From NCBI GenBank assembly GCA_009917455.1, contig QZDS01000030.1, forward strand, positions 1-60,793: a DNA stretch of 60,793 nt, in the 5' to 3' direction. A program made the position numbers and the translations under genes. Below the pieces are notes generated by a model. The model was given only the letters and a program-made list of their open reading frames with translations. It was not told where the DNA came from and did no database searches. Below are positions 26,279-35,018 of the stretch, one piece after another. The stretch's first letter is position 1. Each line of letters starts with the position of its first letter. This DNA comes from a bacterium 1xD8-48 (GTDB lineage: Bacteria > Bacillota > Clostridia > Lachnospirales > Lachnospiraceae).

Positions 26279-26620
26279 CAGGAGCCTCATGGGAGGAAAG
26301 CTCGGCGTTTACAGGATATCTGTGCCAGATTCTTGTGTAGCTTATTGATAAAAGCGGAGATAAGGTGACGCTGGATGACTGGAAAATAAAGGTGCAGATA
26401 CAGGGCGACGGTCAGCTTGCTTTGTGTGGATGGGAAAGAAGTGGAAAGCACTTGTGTATTGTTTAGGTTTGGGCATGAGATAATTACGCTTGCAGACAGC
26501 AGGAATGTCGCGCGGTGGGGCATGGATATCGGATTCCCCAGAATATTCCGGTGGTGAGTTTTGACAACACGCAGCTTGCCGAATTGATGACGCCCAGACT
26601 TTTGAAAAAATCAGTTAAGA
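26279..26620. other. Degenerate non-coding stretch
   Basis: About 340 bases after the decayed copy. Short open pieces in all frames are broken by stops (for example TAG at 26338, TAG at 26463). Codon-like composition suggests the remains of the same or another coding gene, but I see no motif. Confidence 0.5.
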
Positions 26621-26673
26621 GAATCCCGCAGGATAATCAGGTAATAAAATCTGATTCCTGCGGGATTTTTTAA
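26621..26673 (+). terminator. Strong intrinsic terminator
   Basis: AATCCCGCAGG plus TAATCAG on the left pairs with CTGATT and CCTGCGGGATT on the right, followed by TTTTTT. It closes the decayed region and also overlaps the end of the minus-strand fragment at 26670. Confidence 0.8.
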
Positions 26674-27045
26674 TTTATTTTCAGTTTTTCGGAAGAATGC
26701 AGAATATGCATGAACTTTGACCAGCCGCCTGCACTCATTGCATTTTCATATTCCTCAATGATTTCACGGTTGGGGATAAATGCCTTTTTTGCCTTGCTGT
26801 CATACCCGAGATATCCAAGGTGAATCAGCAGCGTTAAGACATCATCCTTAGTTTTGAAGGTGCGCATATCATTCTGGAAGCTGCGGGTATTGACAGGTAC
26901 ACAGTCGCCGCCCAGCATCATTACAATATCTTCCTTAAGGCTTTCAAAATTCATATCCATATAAATTTTCAGGGCTTCATAGGTTTCCGGGAAATTCATA
27001 TCAAACTGTTCGCACAGCTCTTTAACCTCCGGCTCGGTAAAGCCG
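26670..27045 (-). pseudogene. AAA-ATPase/PD-(D/E)XK (DUF1703-type) protein fragment
   Basis: The frame on the minus strand runs from about 27045 (TGFTEPEVKELCEQFDMNF) through ETYEALKIYMDMNFESLK to a stop at 26670. These are internal pieces of the roughly 550-residue AAA-ATPase-like proteins with a C-terminal nuclease domain (DUF1703) that are multicopy in Lachnospiraceae. The N-terminal ATPase and C-terminal nuclease are both missing. The linker of several dozen residues that normally separates CEQ...MDF from ETYEAL also appears deleted. It is a remnant with a clean junction to a glycosyltransferase fragment at 27045-27048. Confidence 0.7.
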
Positions 27046-27046
27046 G

Positions 27047-27613
27047 TATGTGGCGGTGGTTTTTCCTTATCTGTTGAAAGCGGAAAAGGCAGTTATCTTG
27101 TCTGAGGCAAAATATCACTACCGGATACATGATAAGGCCATGACGGCCGGAAAGAAAAGCGATTACTATGAAAACTGCTGTCATCTGTACCTTTACCTTG
27201 CGGGAGAGTTTAACCGGTCAGAGTACAGTGGAGCTTTGATGCCGCAGTTGGATGCGTACATGCGCATGATGGTCTGGCAGAAAAATCAGAAAAGTTATAT
27301 AGAAGCGGAGAAATATGTGTTTCCTTTCGGAAAGGTTCCGCCGGATTCCGCAGTTGTCCTGTATGGCACCGGGGTGGTCGGGCAGACCTACCGCCACCAG
27401 ATTGAGAAAATAAATTATTGCAACATTACAGCGTGGGTAGATAAGAATTACCGGCAGAGGGAGCTGCAAAGGATGGGAGTGCGGGGAATGGAGGCGCTTG
27501 AAGATATAGAGTATCAGTTCATTGTTATTGCCATTGAGAATCGGCAAACGGCGGAAGCGGTCATTGCAGATTTGACCGGCAGGGGAATTGACAGGGAGAA
27601 AATTATTATTTAA
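27047..27613 (+). pseudogene. Glycosyltransferase family 2, C-terminal fragment
   Basis: About 188 residues in frame. AVVFPYLLKAEKAVILSEAKYHYRIH (given here as AVVFPYLLKAEKAV and AKYHYRIHDKAMT) is the end of a GT2 catalytic domain from a polysaccharide synthesis gene. A second domain follows with a nucleotide-binding pattern (VVLYGTGVVGQTYRHQI) and ends at IDREKIII. The nucleotide-sugar-binding N-terminus with its DXD motif is missing, and the frame starts exactly at the junction with the DUF1703 fragment. No ribosome binding site precedes it. Confidence 0.75.
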
Positions 27614-27637
27614 TCGGAGGCAGATTTGGGAGGACAT

Positions 27638-27886
27638 ATGAAAACAGCATTTATAAGCGCATTTCCGCCGGAAAAGTTTTATACGGCCGGAGACTGGTCG
27701 TCCAAGCTGGAATATTTATCGGAAAACACCGGAAACTGGGTTTACATAAATTCTCTGCGAAAGCAGATAAATTATGATATTGAGGCATGGCTGGGCGACC
27801 CGGCGCTGACCGGCGGAGATTATCAGGCGGGAGTAATGCCGGTTTCCAATATCCTTCGGAGCGGTTATGAAGGGATGATGATATGA
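27638..27886 (+). pseudogene. Polysaccharide pyruvyltransferase-like, N-terminal fragment
   Basis: About 82 residues from ATG 27638 behind GGGAGGACAT. The start (MKTAFISAFPPEKFYTAGDW) and what follows resemble the beginning of polysaccharide pyruvyltransferase-like proteins from cell-surface glycan clusters. The frame stops after GMMI, where sequence belonging to a recombinase module begins. With the glycosyltransferase fragment just upstream it is the leftover of one glycan locus. The family assignment is tentative. Confidence 0.5.
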
Positions 27887-27916
27887 CAAATAGACGTAAA
27901 GCCAAGTGATTTTTTT

Positions 27917-27943
27917 CGGCATCCATAAGGGATGCCGTTTTTC
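27917..27943 (+). terminator. Terminator at the recombinase border
   Basis: CGGCATCC (27917-27924) pairs with GGATGCCG (27930-27937), followed by TTTTTCTATT. It lies just outside the 3' end of the minus-strand recombinase gene and would stop plus-strand reading. Confidence 0.7.
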
Positions 27944-27945
27944 TA

Positions 27946-29340
27946 TTATTGGATAGCCCCGACAAATTTGTAGTAGATGGTAATGCGCTTTTCCTTACCC
28001 TTGCGGCAGCGCCCCATACCTGGCGTTTCGTAAATCGTAATCCGGTCAATCAGTTCATGAAGCATGAAGCGGTCGAGTTTTTCAAAGCTGGTGTATTTTC
28101 GGATAAGGTCAGCGAAGCGGTCAATATCGGCCTTGGTATCCCGAACCTTTTCCAGTGCCTTTTCCATCTCTGCAATGTTCGCTTTCAGCGTTGCCCGTTC
28201 CGTATCGTAATCTGCGATAAACATGGTAAAGATGTGGTCGGGCAGCTTGCCGCTCATATTGTCCTCGTAGGTGCGTTTCAGCTTCATATCCAAGTCAGCC
28301 AGCCGCTTCTTTGCTGATGCCAGGTCGCGCTTCATTGTCGCGGTCTGTTTCTGCTGATCGGCGCATTTCAGTTCCATCAGTTTCTGTGCTGCTTTCTCGG
28401 TGTCCTCGCTGAACAGTCTGGCATTGCGCTGAATATCCTCCTGAACCACCTGATAAAGCGTGTCACGGTTAATATAGTGGCTGGAACAAGCCACTGTCCC
28501 TATCGCCTGACTGCGCCCGCACATATAGTAAAAATACTTCTGCTGGCTGACACCCAACTTCATGGATGTTCCGCAGGCTTCGCAGTAAAACAGTCCTGCA
28601 AACAGCGCCGGCTCGTCTTTGGCTTTAATGGTCTTTTTCCGCGCAATCAGTCTTTTTTGTGCTTCATCAAATAATTCGCGGGATATGATCGGTTCGTGCA
28701 TATCAGGAACAACTACCCAATCTTCTTTAGGGATAGGTTCCCTTTTTTTACTTCGGTAGGATGGCGTGTACTGCCGCCCCTGCACCATGCTCCCCACATA
28801 GATTTCGTTTTGAAGCATGAAATGTACATAAGTCCGTGTCCAGAAGTGGCGGCGTTCAAACTCGCCATCCCGTTCAGGATTGTGCTTACGGAAACGTGTA
28901 TATTCCTTGGGGGATAAGATACCCTCGTTGTTCAGGGTTGTTGCAATGCTCCTTGCCCCAATCCCTGCCGCGCACATTTCAAACATCCGCCGGACAACCG
29001 GCGCGGTTTCCTCGTTGATAATCAGCTTGTGCTTATCGTCAGGATGCCGCAGGTAGCCGTAGGGGTCGAGTGCGCCAAGGTATTCACCGCGTCTTGCTTT
29101 GGTATGGAGCGTGGACTTGATTTTTGTGGAAATATCCTTGGCGTACATATCGTTTAGGATGTGCTTGAACGGCGTAATATCCATGCTGCTGGTTTGGTTC
29201 AGCGTGTCAACGCCATCGTTCAGGGCAATGTAGCGTACATGGCGCTCCGGGAAATAAATCTCGGTGTACTGCCCGCACATGATGTAGTTACGGCCAAGGC
29301 GGGAGAGGTCTTTGGTAATGACCAGGTTGATGCTGGAGCC
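27946..29340 (-). pseudogene. Large serine recombinase lacking its N-terminus
   Basis: The minus-strand frame runs from about 29340 (SSINLVITKDLSRLGRNYI) to 27946, about 464 residues. It keeps the end of the resolvase catalytic domain with SRLGR, the recombinase domain (YGYLRHPDDKHKL...GIGARSIATTLNNEGI), a zinc ribbon (CEACGTSMKL...CGRS) and a coiled-coil tail. The catalytic serine and the first 60 or so residues are missing because the sequence switches at about 29332-29340 to an alcohol dehydrogenase fragment on the opposite strand. Such recombinases move integrative elements and Tn4451/Tn5397-like transposons. This copy should be inactive. Confidence 0.85.
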
Positions 29341-29959
29341 CGTAACAGTGGTGGTTCATGCGATACGGAGGATACAGCCTCTGCCGTCAGAGAGTGTGGT
29401 AATCTATGGCCTTGGCACAATCGGTCTGCTGTTAACCATGCTTCTTGTCGAAAAAGGTATACAAAACCTTTTCATAATAGGAAACAAAGATATTCAAAAG
29501 AAGCAGGCATTAAAAATGGGGATTCCTGAAAGCTGTTATTGTGACAGCAGGCAGCAAAGTATAGAAGGCTGGGTTTTATCCCACACAGAAGGAGCGGGGG
29601 CGGATGTGTTATATGAATGTGTGGGCAAAAGTGAAAACATTGCGCAGACAATAGACTTGGCTGCACCGGGCGGAAGAATCTGTATGGTAGGGAATCCCTG
29701 TTTGGACATTTTGCTGGATAAGAATATCTATTGGAAGATATTGCGCCGCCAGCTTACCATTACGGGCACATGGAATTCGTCTTTTACAGGAGATATAAAT
29801 GATGACTGGCACTATGCCATGAAGAAACTGCAGGAGAAAAAAATTGCCCCTGCGGACATAATTACCCATCGGTATCCCATGAAGGAGATGGAAAAGGGCT
29901 TTCATATAATGAGAGATAAAACGGAAGACTACATAAAAATTATGATGGTTCAGGAATAA
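29332..29959 (+). pseudogene. Zinc-type alcohol/polyol dehydrogenase, C-terminal fragment
   Basis: About 208 residues of a medium-chain dehydrogenase. It starts inside EPVTVVVHAIRR, has the NAD-binding VVIYGLGTIGLLLTMLL, then ADVLYECVGKSENIAQTIDLA and a normal C-terminus. It resembles galactitol-1-phosphate or sorbitol dehydrogenases. The catalytic zinc half (GHE motif) is missing and the frame begins at the recombinase junction, so it cannot be active. The recombinase sequence overlaps its first bases on the other strand, which marks the breakpoint to within about ten bases. Confidence 0.8.
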
Positions 29960-29999
29960 AGGAAACCGTATTGCGGAACTGAAATGGAGGACAAAAGAG

Positions 30000-30182
30000 A
30001 TGTTGAAATTAGCATTGAAGCCGGGCGATTCTGTAACTATAGGGAAAGATATCAGCGTAAAGCTGGTGGAGAAAACAGGCTCGACAGCGAGGCTGCTCAT
30101 TGATGCACCGATGGAGTATAAGATTGAGCGCCATAAAACGGAAAGAGAGACGGGAAAGATTTATATAGTGGGGAGCAAGTAG
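30000..30182 (+). CDS. CsrA-family RNA-binding protein (divergent)
   Basis: A 60-residue protein with the CsrA plan of five short strands. MLKLALKPGDSVTIG matches the MLVLSRKxGExIxIG start, DISVKLVE the middle strand, and RLLIDAPMEYKIERHK the IDAPxxVxVxR RNA-binding segment with its conserved arginine. It departs from consensus in the SRK position. CsrA dimers bind GGA motifs in mRNA leaders and block translation. GGAGGACAAAAGAG precedes the ATG. No fliW, flagellin or other partner is nearby. It sits 40 bases behind the dehydrogenase fragment and is probably an intact survivor in a decayed region. Confidence 0.75.
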   Translation: MLKLALKPGDSVTIGKDISVKLVEKTGSTARLLIDAPMEYKIERHKTERETGKIYIVGSK

Positions 30183-30537
30183 GGGAAGAGAGGCCCGGAT
30201 TTTTTAGATTTTAAAAACACCATGAGACTCTGATATGGCAGGTCTTGGGACCGCATTGGCAGTCGAAAGGCTTTTCCTTAGAATACTAAAAATTTGAAAA
30301 ATGCGTATTTACATTTTTATCCAAACTATGCTATGATAACAGAAAGCATATTTTCTTTCTAAACAGTTCAGGTGATTTCTATTGTTCTAAGTTTCAGAAA
30401 ATCCATGCTTTGATTCCAACTACACAATAGCAAAGCAGGAGGTACTGAAACGGTTCTCCTGCAGAGGCAGCCGGTTTTCGAAGGGAAGAAATCTGTTTGC
30501 AAACAGGTTGCAAAGGTATTTTAAAGGAGGACACAAG
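30183..30537. other. Intergenic leader region before the Rpn gene
   Basis: 355 bases without a credible coding frame. It contains the promoter at 30308-30337 and about 200 bases of leader before the ATG at 30538. I see no clear riboswitch fold or tRNA. Confidence 0.5.
30308..30337 (+). promoter_or_regulatory. Promoter upstream of the Rpn nuclease
   Basis: TTTACA (30308-30313), 18-base spacer, TATGAT (30332-30337). It implies a long untranslated leader of roughly 190 bases. Confidence 0.5.
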
Positions 30538-31389
30538 ATGAGTGAGGTAAGTGTACAACGCAACTACAAAGACACTGTATTTCGAATGCTGTTTAACGAC
30601 AAGGAGAATTTGCTGAGCTTATACAATGCGCTCAACAGAACAAAGTATACGGATACGGACGGGCTGGAAATTACTACATTGGAGAATGCAGTCTATATGA
30701 ATTATAAGAATGACATTTCCTTTGTCTTTGATTTCAGGCTGATGATTTATGAGCATCAATCTACAGTCAATCCTAACATGCCGTTGCGTGACCTGATTTA
30801 TGTCACCAGAGTGCTTCAGGGAAGAATCAGGAGTGAAAAGCTGTATGGTAAAAGTTTAATCAAAATTCCGGCTCCGAAATTCATTGTTTTTTATAATGGG
30901 GTAGATTTTCAGCCCGAACAGCAGATTTTACGGCTGTCAGAGGCTTTTGAGAAGCATCAGGAGGAACCGGCGCTGGAATTAACGGTGTCAGTTTATAATA
31001 TTAATCTGGGGCATAATACGGAACTTTTGGAAGCCTGCCATCAGCTAAAAGAATATGCGCAGTATGTAGAGCAGGTCAGAATATTTGCAAAAGGAATGCC
31101 TTTTCCGGATGCTGTTGAATGTGCGGTTGATTATTGCATTGGAAAGGGTGTTCTTGCAGATTTTCTATCAAAGAATCGGGCGGAGGCGATAGCAGTGAGT
31201 ATTTTTGAGTTTGATGAAGAAAAGTTTTTGAAAAGTGAACGTGAGGAAAGCAAGAAGGAAGGGCAGAAAGAAGGGGAAGAAAAACTCGCCGGACTGCTAC
31301 GGGGGCTTATGGATGCCGGCAAAATGGAGGAAATGAAAAGAGCCTTATCTGACCGGGAATACCGGGAAAAATTATATCAGGAAAAGTGA
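30538..31389 (+). CDS. Rpn-family recombination-promoting nuclease/putative transposase
   Basis: A 283-residue protein from ATG 30538, eight bases after AAGGAGG; the longer frame from 30508 has no such site. It matches the PD-(D/E)XK Rpn/PDDEXK_3 group abundant in gut Clostridia: NYKDTVFRMLFNDKENLLSLYNALN at the start, then the nuclease core LMIYEHQS (ExQ), and LIKIPAPKFIVFYNG. It ends with a charged helical tail containing EGQKEGEEKLAG. Such proteins cleave DNA and raise recA-independent recombination; they also occur as phage-defence proteins. The secreted protein at 31399 starts nine bases after its stop. Confidence 0.87.
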   Translation: MSEVSVQRNYKDTVFRMLFNDKENLLSLYNALNRTKYTDTDGLEITTLENAVYMNYKNDISFVFDFRLMIYEHQSTVNPNMPLRDLIYVTRVLQGRIRSEKLYGKSLIKIPAPKFIVFYNGVDFQPEQQILRLSEAFEKHQEEPALELTVSVYNINLGHNTELLEACHQLKEYAQYVEQVRIFAKGMPFPDAVECAVDYCIGKGVLADFLSKNRAEAIAVSIFEFDEEKFLKSEREESKKEGQKEGEEKLAGLLRGLMDAGKMEEMKRALSDREYREKLYQEK

Positions 31390-31398
31390 GGTAGAGAA

Positions 31399-31857
31399 AT
31401 GATAAAGAAAGTAAGAAGAACCATTGTCACAGCCTTGAGCATTGCGGTCATAACAGGCTCGTCGCTGACTGCCTACGCGGCGCCGGAGGTCATGCCGGAC
31501 GGGACGACCTTTGACGCGGAGTTTTATGCGGCAAACAATCCGGATGTTGTGGCGGCTTATTGTGATAACTGTATTTACGGCTCAGACACAAACAAGTATT
31601 ACCGCTCTCCTTACGGGGTATTTGTGGCGGGCGTGTATACCTGTGCAGGCTCTACCAGAGCGCTGGGGCGTGTGCTGGATTATATGGGATACAGCTGGCA
31701 GCATGTGAATGAAAACAAGTGGAGCCATCAGTGGTGTATTGTGACCATGGACGGGCAGACCGGGTACGCCGACGGTATGGGCGGTATTGCCGGATATGGG
31801 GAGATGGTCAGCGGCATGACGCTGGCTGACGGAAGGACAATTTATTTTCCCACGTAG
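31399..31857 (+). CDS. Secreted transglutaminase-like domain protein
   Basis: A 152-residue exported protein with a clear signal peptide (charged start, hydrophobic core to about residue 24, cleavage likely after AYA). A short linker with a FDAEFYAANNPDV motif follows, common in Clostridia surface proteins. A small catalytic domain comes next: YTCAGSTRALGRVL (Cys), WSHQWCIV (His) and MDGQTGYADGM (Asp), the Cys-His-Asp order of transglutaminase-like hydrolases. It may cut or cross-link cell-wall peptides. A near-identical but broken copy of its C-terminal half is at 25871. GAGGTAGAGAA precedes the ATG, and a strong terminator follows. Confidence 0.75.
   Translation: MIKKVRRTIVTALSIAVITGSSLTAYAAPEVMPDGTTFDAEFYAANNPDVVAAYCDNCIYGSDTNKYYRSPYGVFVAGVYTCAGSTRALGRVLDYMGYSWQHVNENKWSHQWCIVTMDGQTGYADGMGGIAGYGEMVSGMTLADGRTIYFPT
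31610..31831 (+). repeat. Direct repeat, copy 2 (copy 1 at 25929-26150)
   Basis: This copy lies inside the intact transglutaminase-like gene. It is the likely source of, or sibling to, the truncated copy 5.7 kb upstream. Confidence 0.85.
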
Positions 31858-31929
31858 TTCCAGGGAACTGAATCCGGAACGGATGGCAATTTCGCAGATA
31901 GAATTTAGACAGTAAGACAAAACATAAAC

Positions 31930-31972
31930 GGGGGATTGTACAGCCACCAGTGTGGCCATGCAATCCCCTTTA
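31930..31972 (+). terminator. Terminator after the transglutaminase-like gene
   Basis: GGGGATTG (31931-31938) pairs with CAATCCCC (31961-31968), and inside it GCCAC (31943-31947) pairs with GTGGC (31952-31956). TTTATT follows. Confidence 0.75.
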
Positions 31973-32051
31973 TTACAATAAGCAGCCGGCAAAGCGTGCT
32001 GCCCGTTGTTACAATGCGCCGGCTCACGAAGTGCGGCGGCATCTGTTCCAA

Positions 32052-32972
32052 TCAGGACTCATATTCTTTAATAATAGGAGCAATCTGGGAAATCATATTG
32101 TCAACGTCCTCAAACATGGAGCTCTTTGTGGTTCCGAGGTTCCTCGCATGATTGATATGACGGACAACATCCTGATACTGCTGACGAATCTTATCAAAAT
32201 ATCCGCATAAGGTCTGAAGCGCCGTCTTGGACTGGCTGATAACGTCGTTGATTTCTGTCTGTACCGTTGTGGCGCTTTCCGCCGCCTCGGTGATATTGTC
32301 GAACACTTTGTAGGTTTCATCCACCTTATCAAGGCTTTCGCCCAGAGCCTTCCGGGAAGAGGTAATACTTATGTTCAAATTTTCGGTTCCCTGCTCCACA
32401 TCGCCTACGCCGGAATCCACTTCGGAAACCAGGTTTTTGATTTGTTCTGCCAGTGTCTTAACCTCTTCTGCAACCACAGCAAAGCCTTTTCCGCGCTCAC
32501 CTGCCTTGGCGGCCTCAATGGAGGCGTTCAGGGCAAGGATGTTGGTCTGATCAGCAATAGTAGCGATTTTGCTGGTACATGCTTTGATTTTTTTTACCGC
32601 CGCCTGAAAGTCGTCAAAGGTGCTTCCCATTGCATCAAAATGGGTTTCCACCTGCATGGAACTCTTTTTAAGTTCCTCCACTTCGCTTTGCGCCTGGTCA
32701 ACGGAACGGGCGATTTCCTGCTTGACTTCCGCAAACTGACCGGATACCTGGCTGATACTTAAAAATGTCTGGTCAAAGTCCTGGAGGGTATTCTGAAAGC
32801 TGTCCGCCTCCCGGAGCACATTGCCAAAAGAGCTGCTTACCAGGCCAAGTTCGGTCAGGGAAGCCACTTCCTTCTGCACCATCTCCGTGTGATATCCTTT
32901 CAGGCTGTTCGTTACATGAAGTACCGGATACAGGCTTTTTTTGGTATCCTGGGCTTTTTTCTTAAATAACAT
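32052..32972 (-). CDS. Cytosolic methyl-accepting chemotaxis-type protein
   Basis: A 306-residue helical protein without membrane spans. The conserved chemoreceptor tip is complete ([20 protein letters not shown] and [19 protein letters not shown], about residues 140-180), so it should bind CheA and CheW. The N-terminal 120 residues are a coiled coil with no obvious ligand domain. It is the second gene after the FIST sensor, 12 bases downstream, and probably takes its signal from that protein. Short soluble receptors like this are also used for non-flagellar signalling. No che genes are in the window. Confidence 0.88.
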   Translation of the reverse strand: MLFKKKAQDTKKSLYPVLHVTNSLKGYHTEMVQKEVASLTELGLVSSSFGNVLREADSFQNTLQDFDQTFLSISQVSGQFAEVKQEIARSVDQAQSEVEELKKSSMQVETHFDAMGSTFDDFQAAVKKIKACTSKIATIADQTNILALNASIEAAKAGERGKGFAVVAEEVKTLAEQIKNLVSEVDSGVGDVEQGTENLNISITSSRKALGESLDKVDETYKVFDNITEAAESATTVQTEINDVISQSKTALQTLCGYFDKIRQQYQDVVRHINHARNLGTTKSSMFEDVDNMISQIAPIIKEYES

Positions 32973-32984
32973 CTTATTTCCCCC

Positions 32985-34040
32985 TTACTCAAATACGACA
33001 CAAGTCATGGACTGGTTTACAAACTGGTTGTTGTGATGTTCCCCGTAACCGACAAATCCGGCATGATTGCCAAGGGCGCTCATTTCCCGGAGGTAGTCGT
33101 TCATATAATTATTTTCCGTAAACAAAAGGTATCTGAAAAGACAGTTTACGGAAAATACCGCCGAGGGTCTGGGGAAGTCCTGCTTTATTGTACGGATGGT
33201 ATTTCTGACGGTCTCTTTGAAATCCCCCAGTTCCAAAAGGATGAGGACGTCGGAATCATTCACCTGCCGGAAGCAGGTCAGGGCATTTCCGTTTACTTCC
33301 TTGATGGATATAATACAGGTGTCGTCCCCGTTGATTTTTCCGAAGGGATTTTTAAAGGTCTGGGTCAATATCTCTTTTTCCGTTACGTGCAGGATATCCT
33401 GATAAACCTGTTTGGCGGGCTTACCGTTCAACTCTCCGATTATGTAATTGGCCTTGTCTGTCCTGGAGGCGATAAAGGAATAATTACCCATTTGGTGATA
33501 AATGTTTTCTTTATAGGTTTTTACTCTGCCGTTGTTATTTTTCACGATTGCGTAGGCAACGGCGTCTTCATAAACCACTCCGTTGGCAGACACTTTGCCG
33601 GCGTCTCCGGTTCCGCCTACCAGAGAAATATTTTTCTGACGAAGTACGCTGTACAGGGTAGTCAGCACACAGGCGTCGTTTCCGGAACAGAAATCAATGC
33701 AGACGGTGTCTTTCTGGGAAGCATTCACTTTTTTTACATCTTCTTCCAGCCGGTTAATGTATTTTACCGGCATGACGGATACACTTTCCAGAACGTTAGC
33801 CGCTGCAGTAACTCCGTCGGTAAAGGCGATGACGCCGACTCCTTTTTCCACTATCTTTGTATCATAACTCATTCCGATGCATCCAATGCTGGGGATTCCG
33901 GGATAGAGCCGTTCAAGTTCCCTTACATGGGCTTCAAACTGTTCGCTGTTTGATAACAGCATAATAAATTGAGGACGGCTTAATCCGCGAACGGCCTCTG
34001 CTAAGTCTCCGCGCTGGCTCATTCCAAAAAACTGCTTCAA
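32985..34040 (-). CDS. FIST-domain sensory protein
   Basis: A 351-residue protein with an N-terminal FIST domain (about 25-190, with PSIGCIGMSYDTKIVEKGVGVIAF and SLVGGTGDAG, each typical) and a FIST_C domain (about 200-345, with SVNCLFRYLLF and GNHAGFVGYGEHHNNQFVNQS, written here in parts). FIST proteins are thought to bind small ligands such as amino acids and pass the signal to a linked transducer. Here the partner is the adjacent soluble chemoreceptor. Start is TTG at 34040 behind AAAGGAGG. It has a strong promoter at 34084-34112. Confidence 0.85.
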   Translation of the reverse strand: MKQFFGMSQRGDLAEAVRGLSRPQFIMLLSNSEQFEAHVRELERLYPGIPSIGCIGMSYDTKIVEKGVGVIAFTDGVTAAANVLESVSVMPVKYINRLEEDVKKVNASQKDTVCIDFCSGNDACVLTTLYSVLRQKNISLVGGTGDAGKVSANGVVYEDAVAYAIVKNNNGRVKTYKENIYHQMGNYSFIASRTDKANYIIGELNGKPAKQVYQDILHVTEKEILTQTFKNPFGKINGDDTCIISIKEVNGNALTCFRQVNDSDVLILLELGDFKETVRNTIRTIKQDFPRPSAVFSVNCLFRYLLFTENNYMNDYLREMSALGNHAGFVGYGEHHNNQFVNQSMTCVVFE

Positions 34041-34083
34041 TAGATGGTTCCTCCTTTTCCCGTGGTAATATTAGTCAGAAAAT

Positions 34084-34112
34084 ATTATACTTGAGGCGGT
34101 ATTGATGGTCAA
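34084..34112 (-). promoter_or_regulatory. Promoter of the FIST/chemoreceptor operon
   Basis: On the minus strand TTGACC (complement of 34107-34112), 17-base spacer, TATAAT (complement of 34084-34089). About 45 bases to the start codon, with AAAGGAGG between. Confidence 0.75.
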
Positions 34113-34154
34113 TCTTTATTCTTTGTTATATTGTGAAAAATTTGATAAAAGGTG

Positions 34155-35018
34155 TCAATGGCTGCGCTGCAGTCCTCCTCCGTTATCATTTCGCCACTGT
34201 CTCGGTGAAATTTTATATACGTTTTTGAATGCTCTTGAAAAGTGGAGCTGGTTCGGGTATCCAACGGCATTTCCGATGTCCGCAACAGATAAGTCCGTCA
34301 GCTTCAAAAGCTCGGCGGCTTTGGTCATGCGGTAAGAGATGAGAAATTCCTGTGGGGATTTTCCTGTGGTTTCGTGGAAGATTTTCCCGAAATAGCTCCG
34401 GTTCAAACCGCAGGAAGCAGCCACGTCCTCCACGGAAATATTGTTCTGGAAATTTTGCTCGATGAAGGAAATCGCTTCTTTAATATAGAAATCCCGCAGA
34501 CGGTTTCCCTGTCCCACCTGGGTGGAGGTGGCGGAGCGCACAAATTTATCTATGAACAGATAGAGATGTCCGATTAAGTGGAAAGGAGATTCTTCTTTGT
34601 TGTTGACAATATAGAGCATTTCGTCCTTCATCTCCGAAGCAATATCCTTGTAGCGGGCTTTGTAGATGGGCTGGTCTAAGTTAAGTCCCGCCAGCTCAAT
34701 GGTTTCTTTTACCCGCAGCCCGTCGAACTCAAGCCACGCATATTCCCAGGGAATTTCATTGTCTGCGATATAGGTGCAGATTTGATGGGGAAAAAGCATA
34801 AAGCCTTCCCCGCTTCTGACCTGATAGGAAATGGAGTCGCCTCTTGAATTCTGGGCAAGCAGAACGCCGGTGCCGGAAAGGCAGTAATGGAACAGATAGT
34901 GATTCCGGGCGGCAGGGCCGAAGGAGTGGGAGGGGTCGCAGTGCTCCCAGCCAAACTGGTAGAGCCCCATATCAATAAAGTTTTCGCTTGGAAAAACGGA
35001 AAAGATGACTTCACTCAT
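34155..35018 (-). CDS. AraC-family regulator of the alpha-galactoside operon (MsmR/RafR-like)
   Basis: A 287-residue regulator from ATG 35018 behind ATGAGGATAATT (the longer frame lacks a site). The N-terminal cupin-like sugar-binding domain (about 25-150, HYLFHYCLSGTGVL) is followed by two complete helix-turn-helix units (VEDVAASCGLNRSYFGKIFHE and VADIGNAVGYPNQLHFSRAFK, approximate). It is divergent to the solute-binding protein and GH36 genes, so it most likely activates them when alpha-galactosides such as melibiose or raffinose are present. Its own promoter was not resolved. Confidence 0.88.
   Translation of the reverse strand: MSEVIFSVFPSENFIDMGLYQFGWEHCDPSHSFGPAARNHYLFHYCLSGTGVLLAQNSRGDSISYQVRSGEGFMLFPHQICTYIADNEIPWEYAWLEFDGLRVKETIELAGLNLDQPIYKARYKDIASEMKDEMLYIVNNKEESPFHLIGHLYLFIDKFVRSATSTQVGQGNRLRDFYIKEAISFIEQNFQNNISVEDVAASCGLNRSYFGKIFHETTGKSPQEFLISYRMTKAAELLKLTDLSVADIGNAVGYPNQLHFSRAFKNVYKISPRQWRNDNGGGLQRSH

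Noticed and set aside
33033..33953. 306-codon plus-strand frame opposite the FIST gene
   Set aside because: It is the complement of a gene with a clear family match, promoter and ribosome binding site, and its product has no domain.
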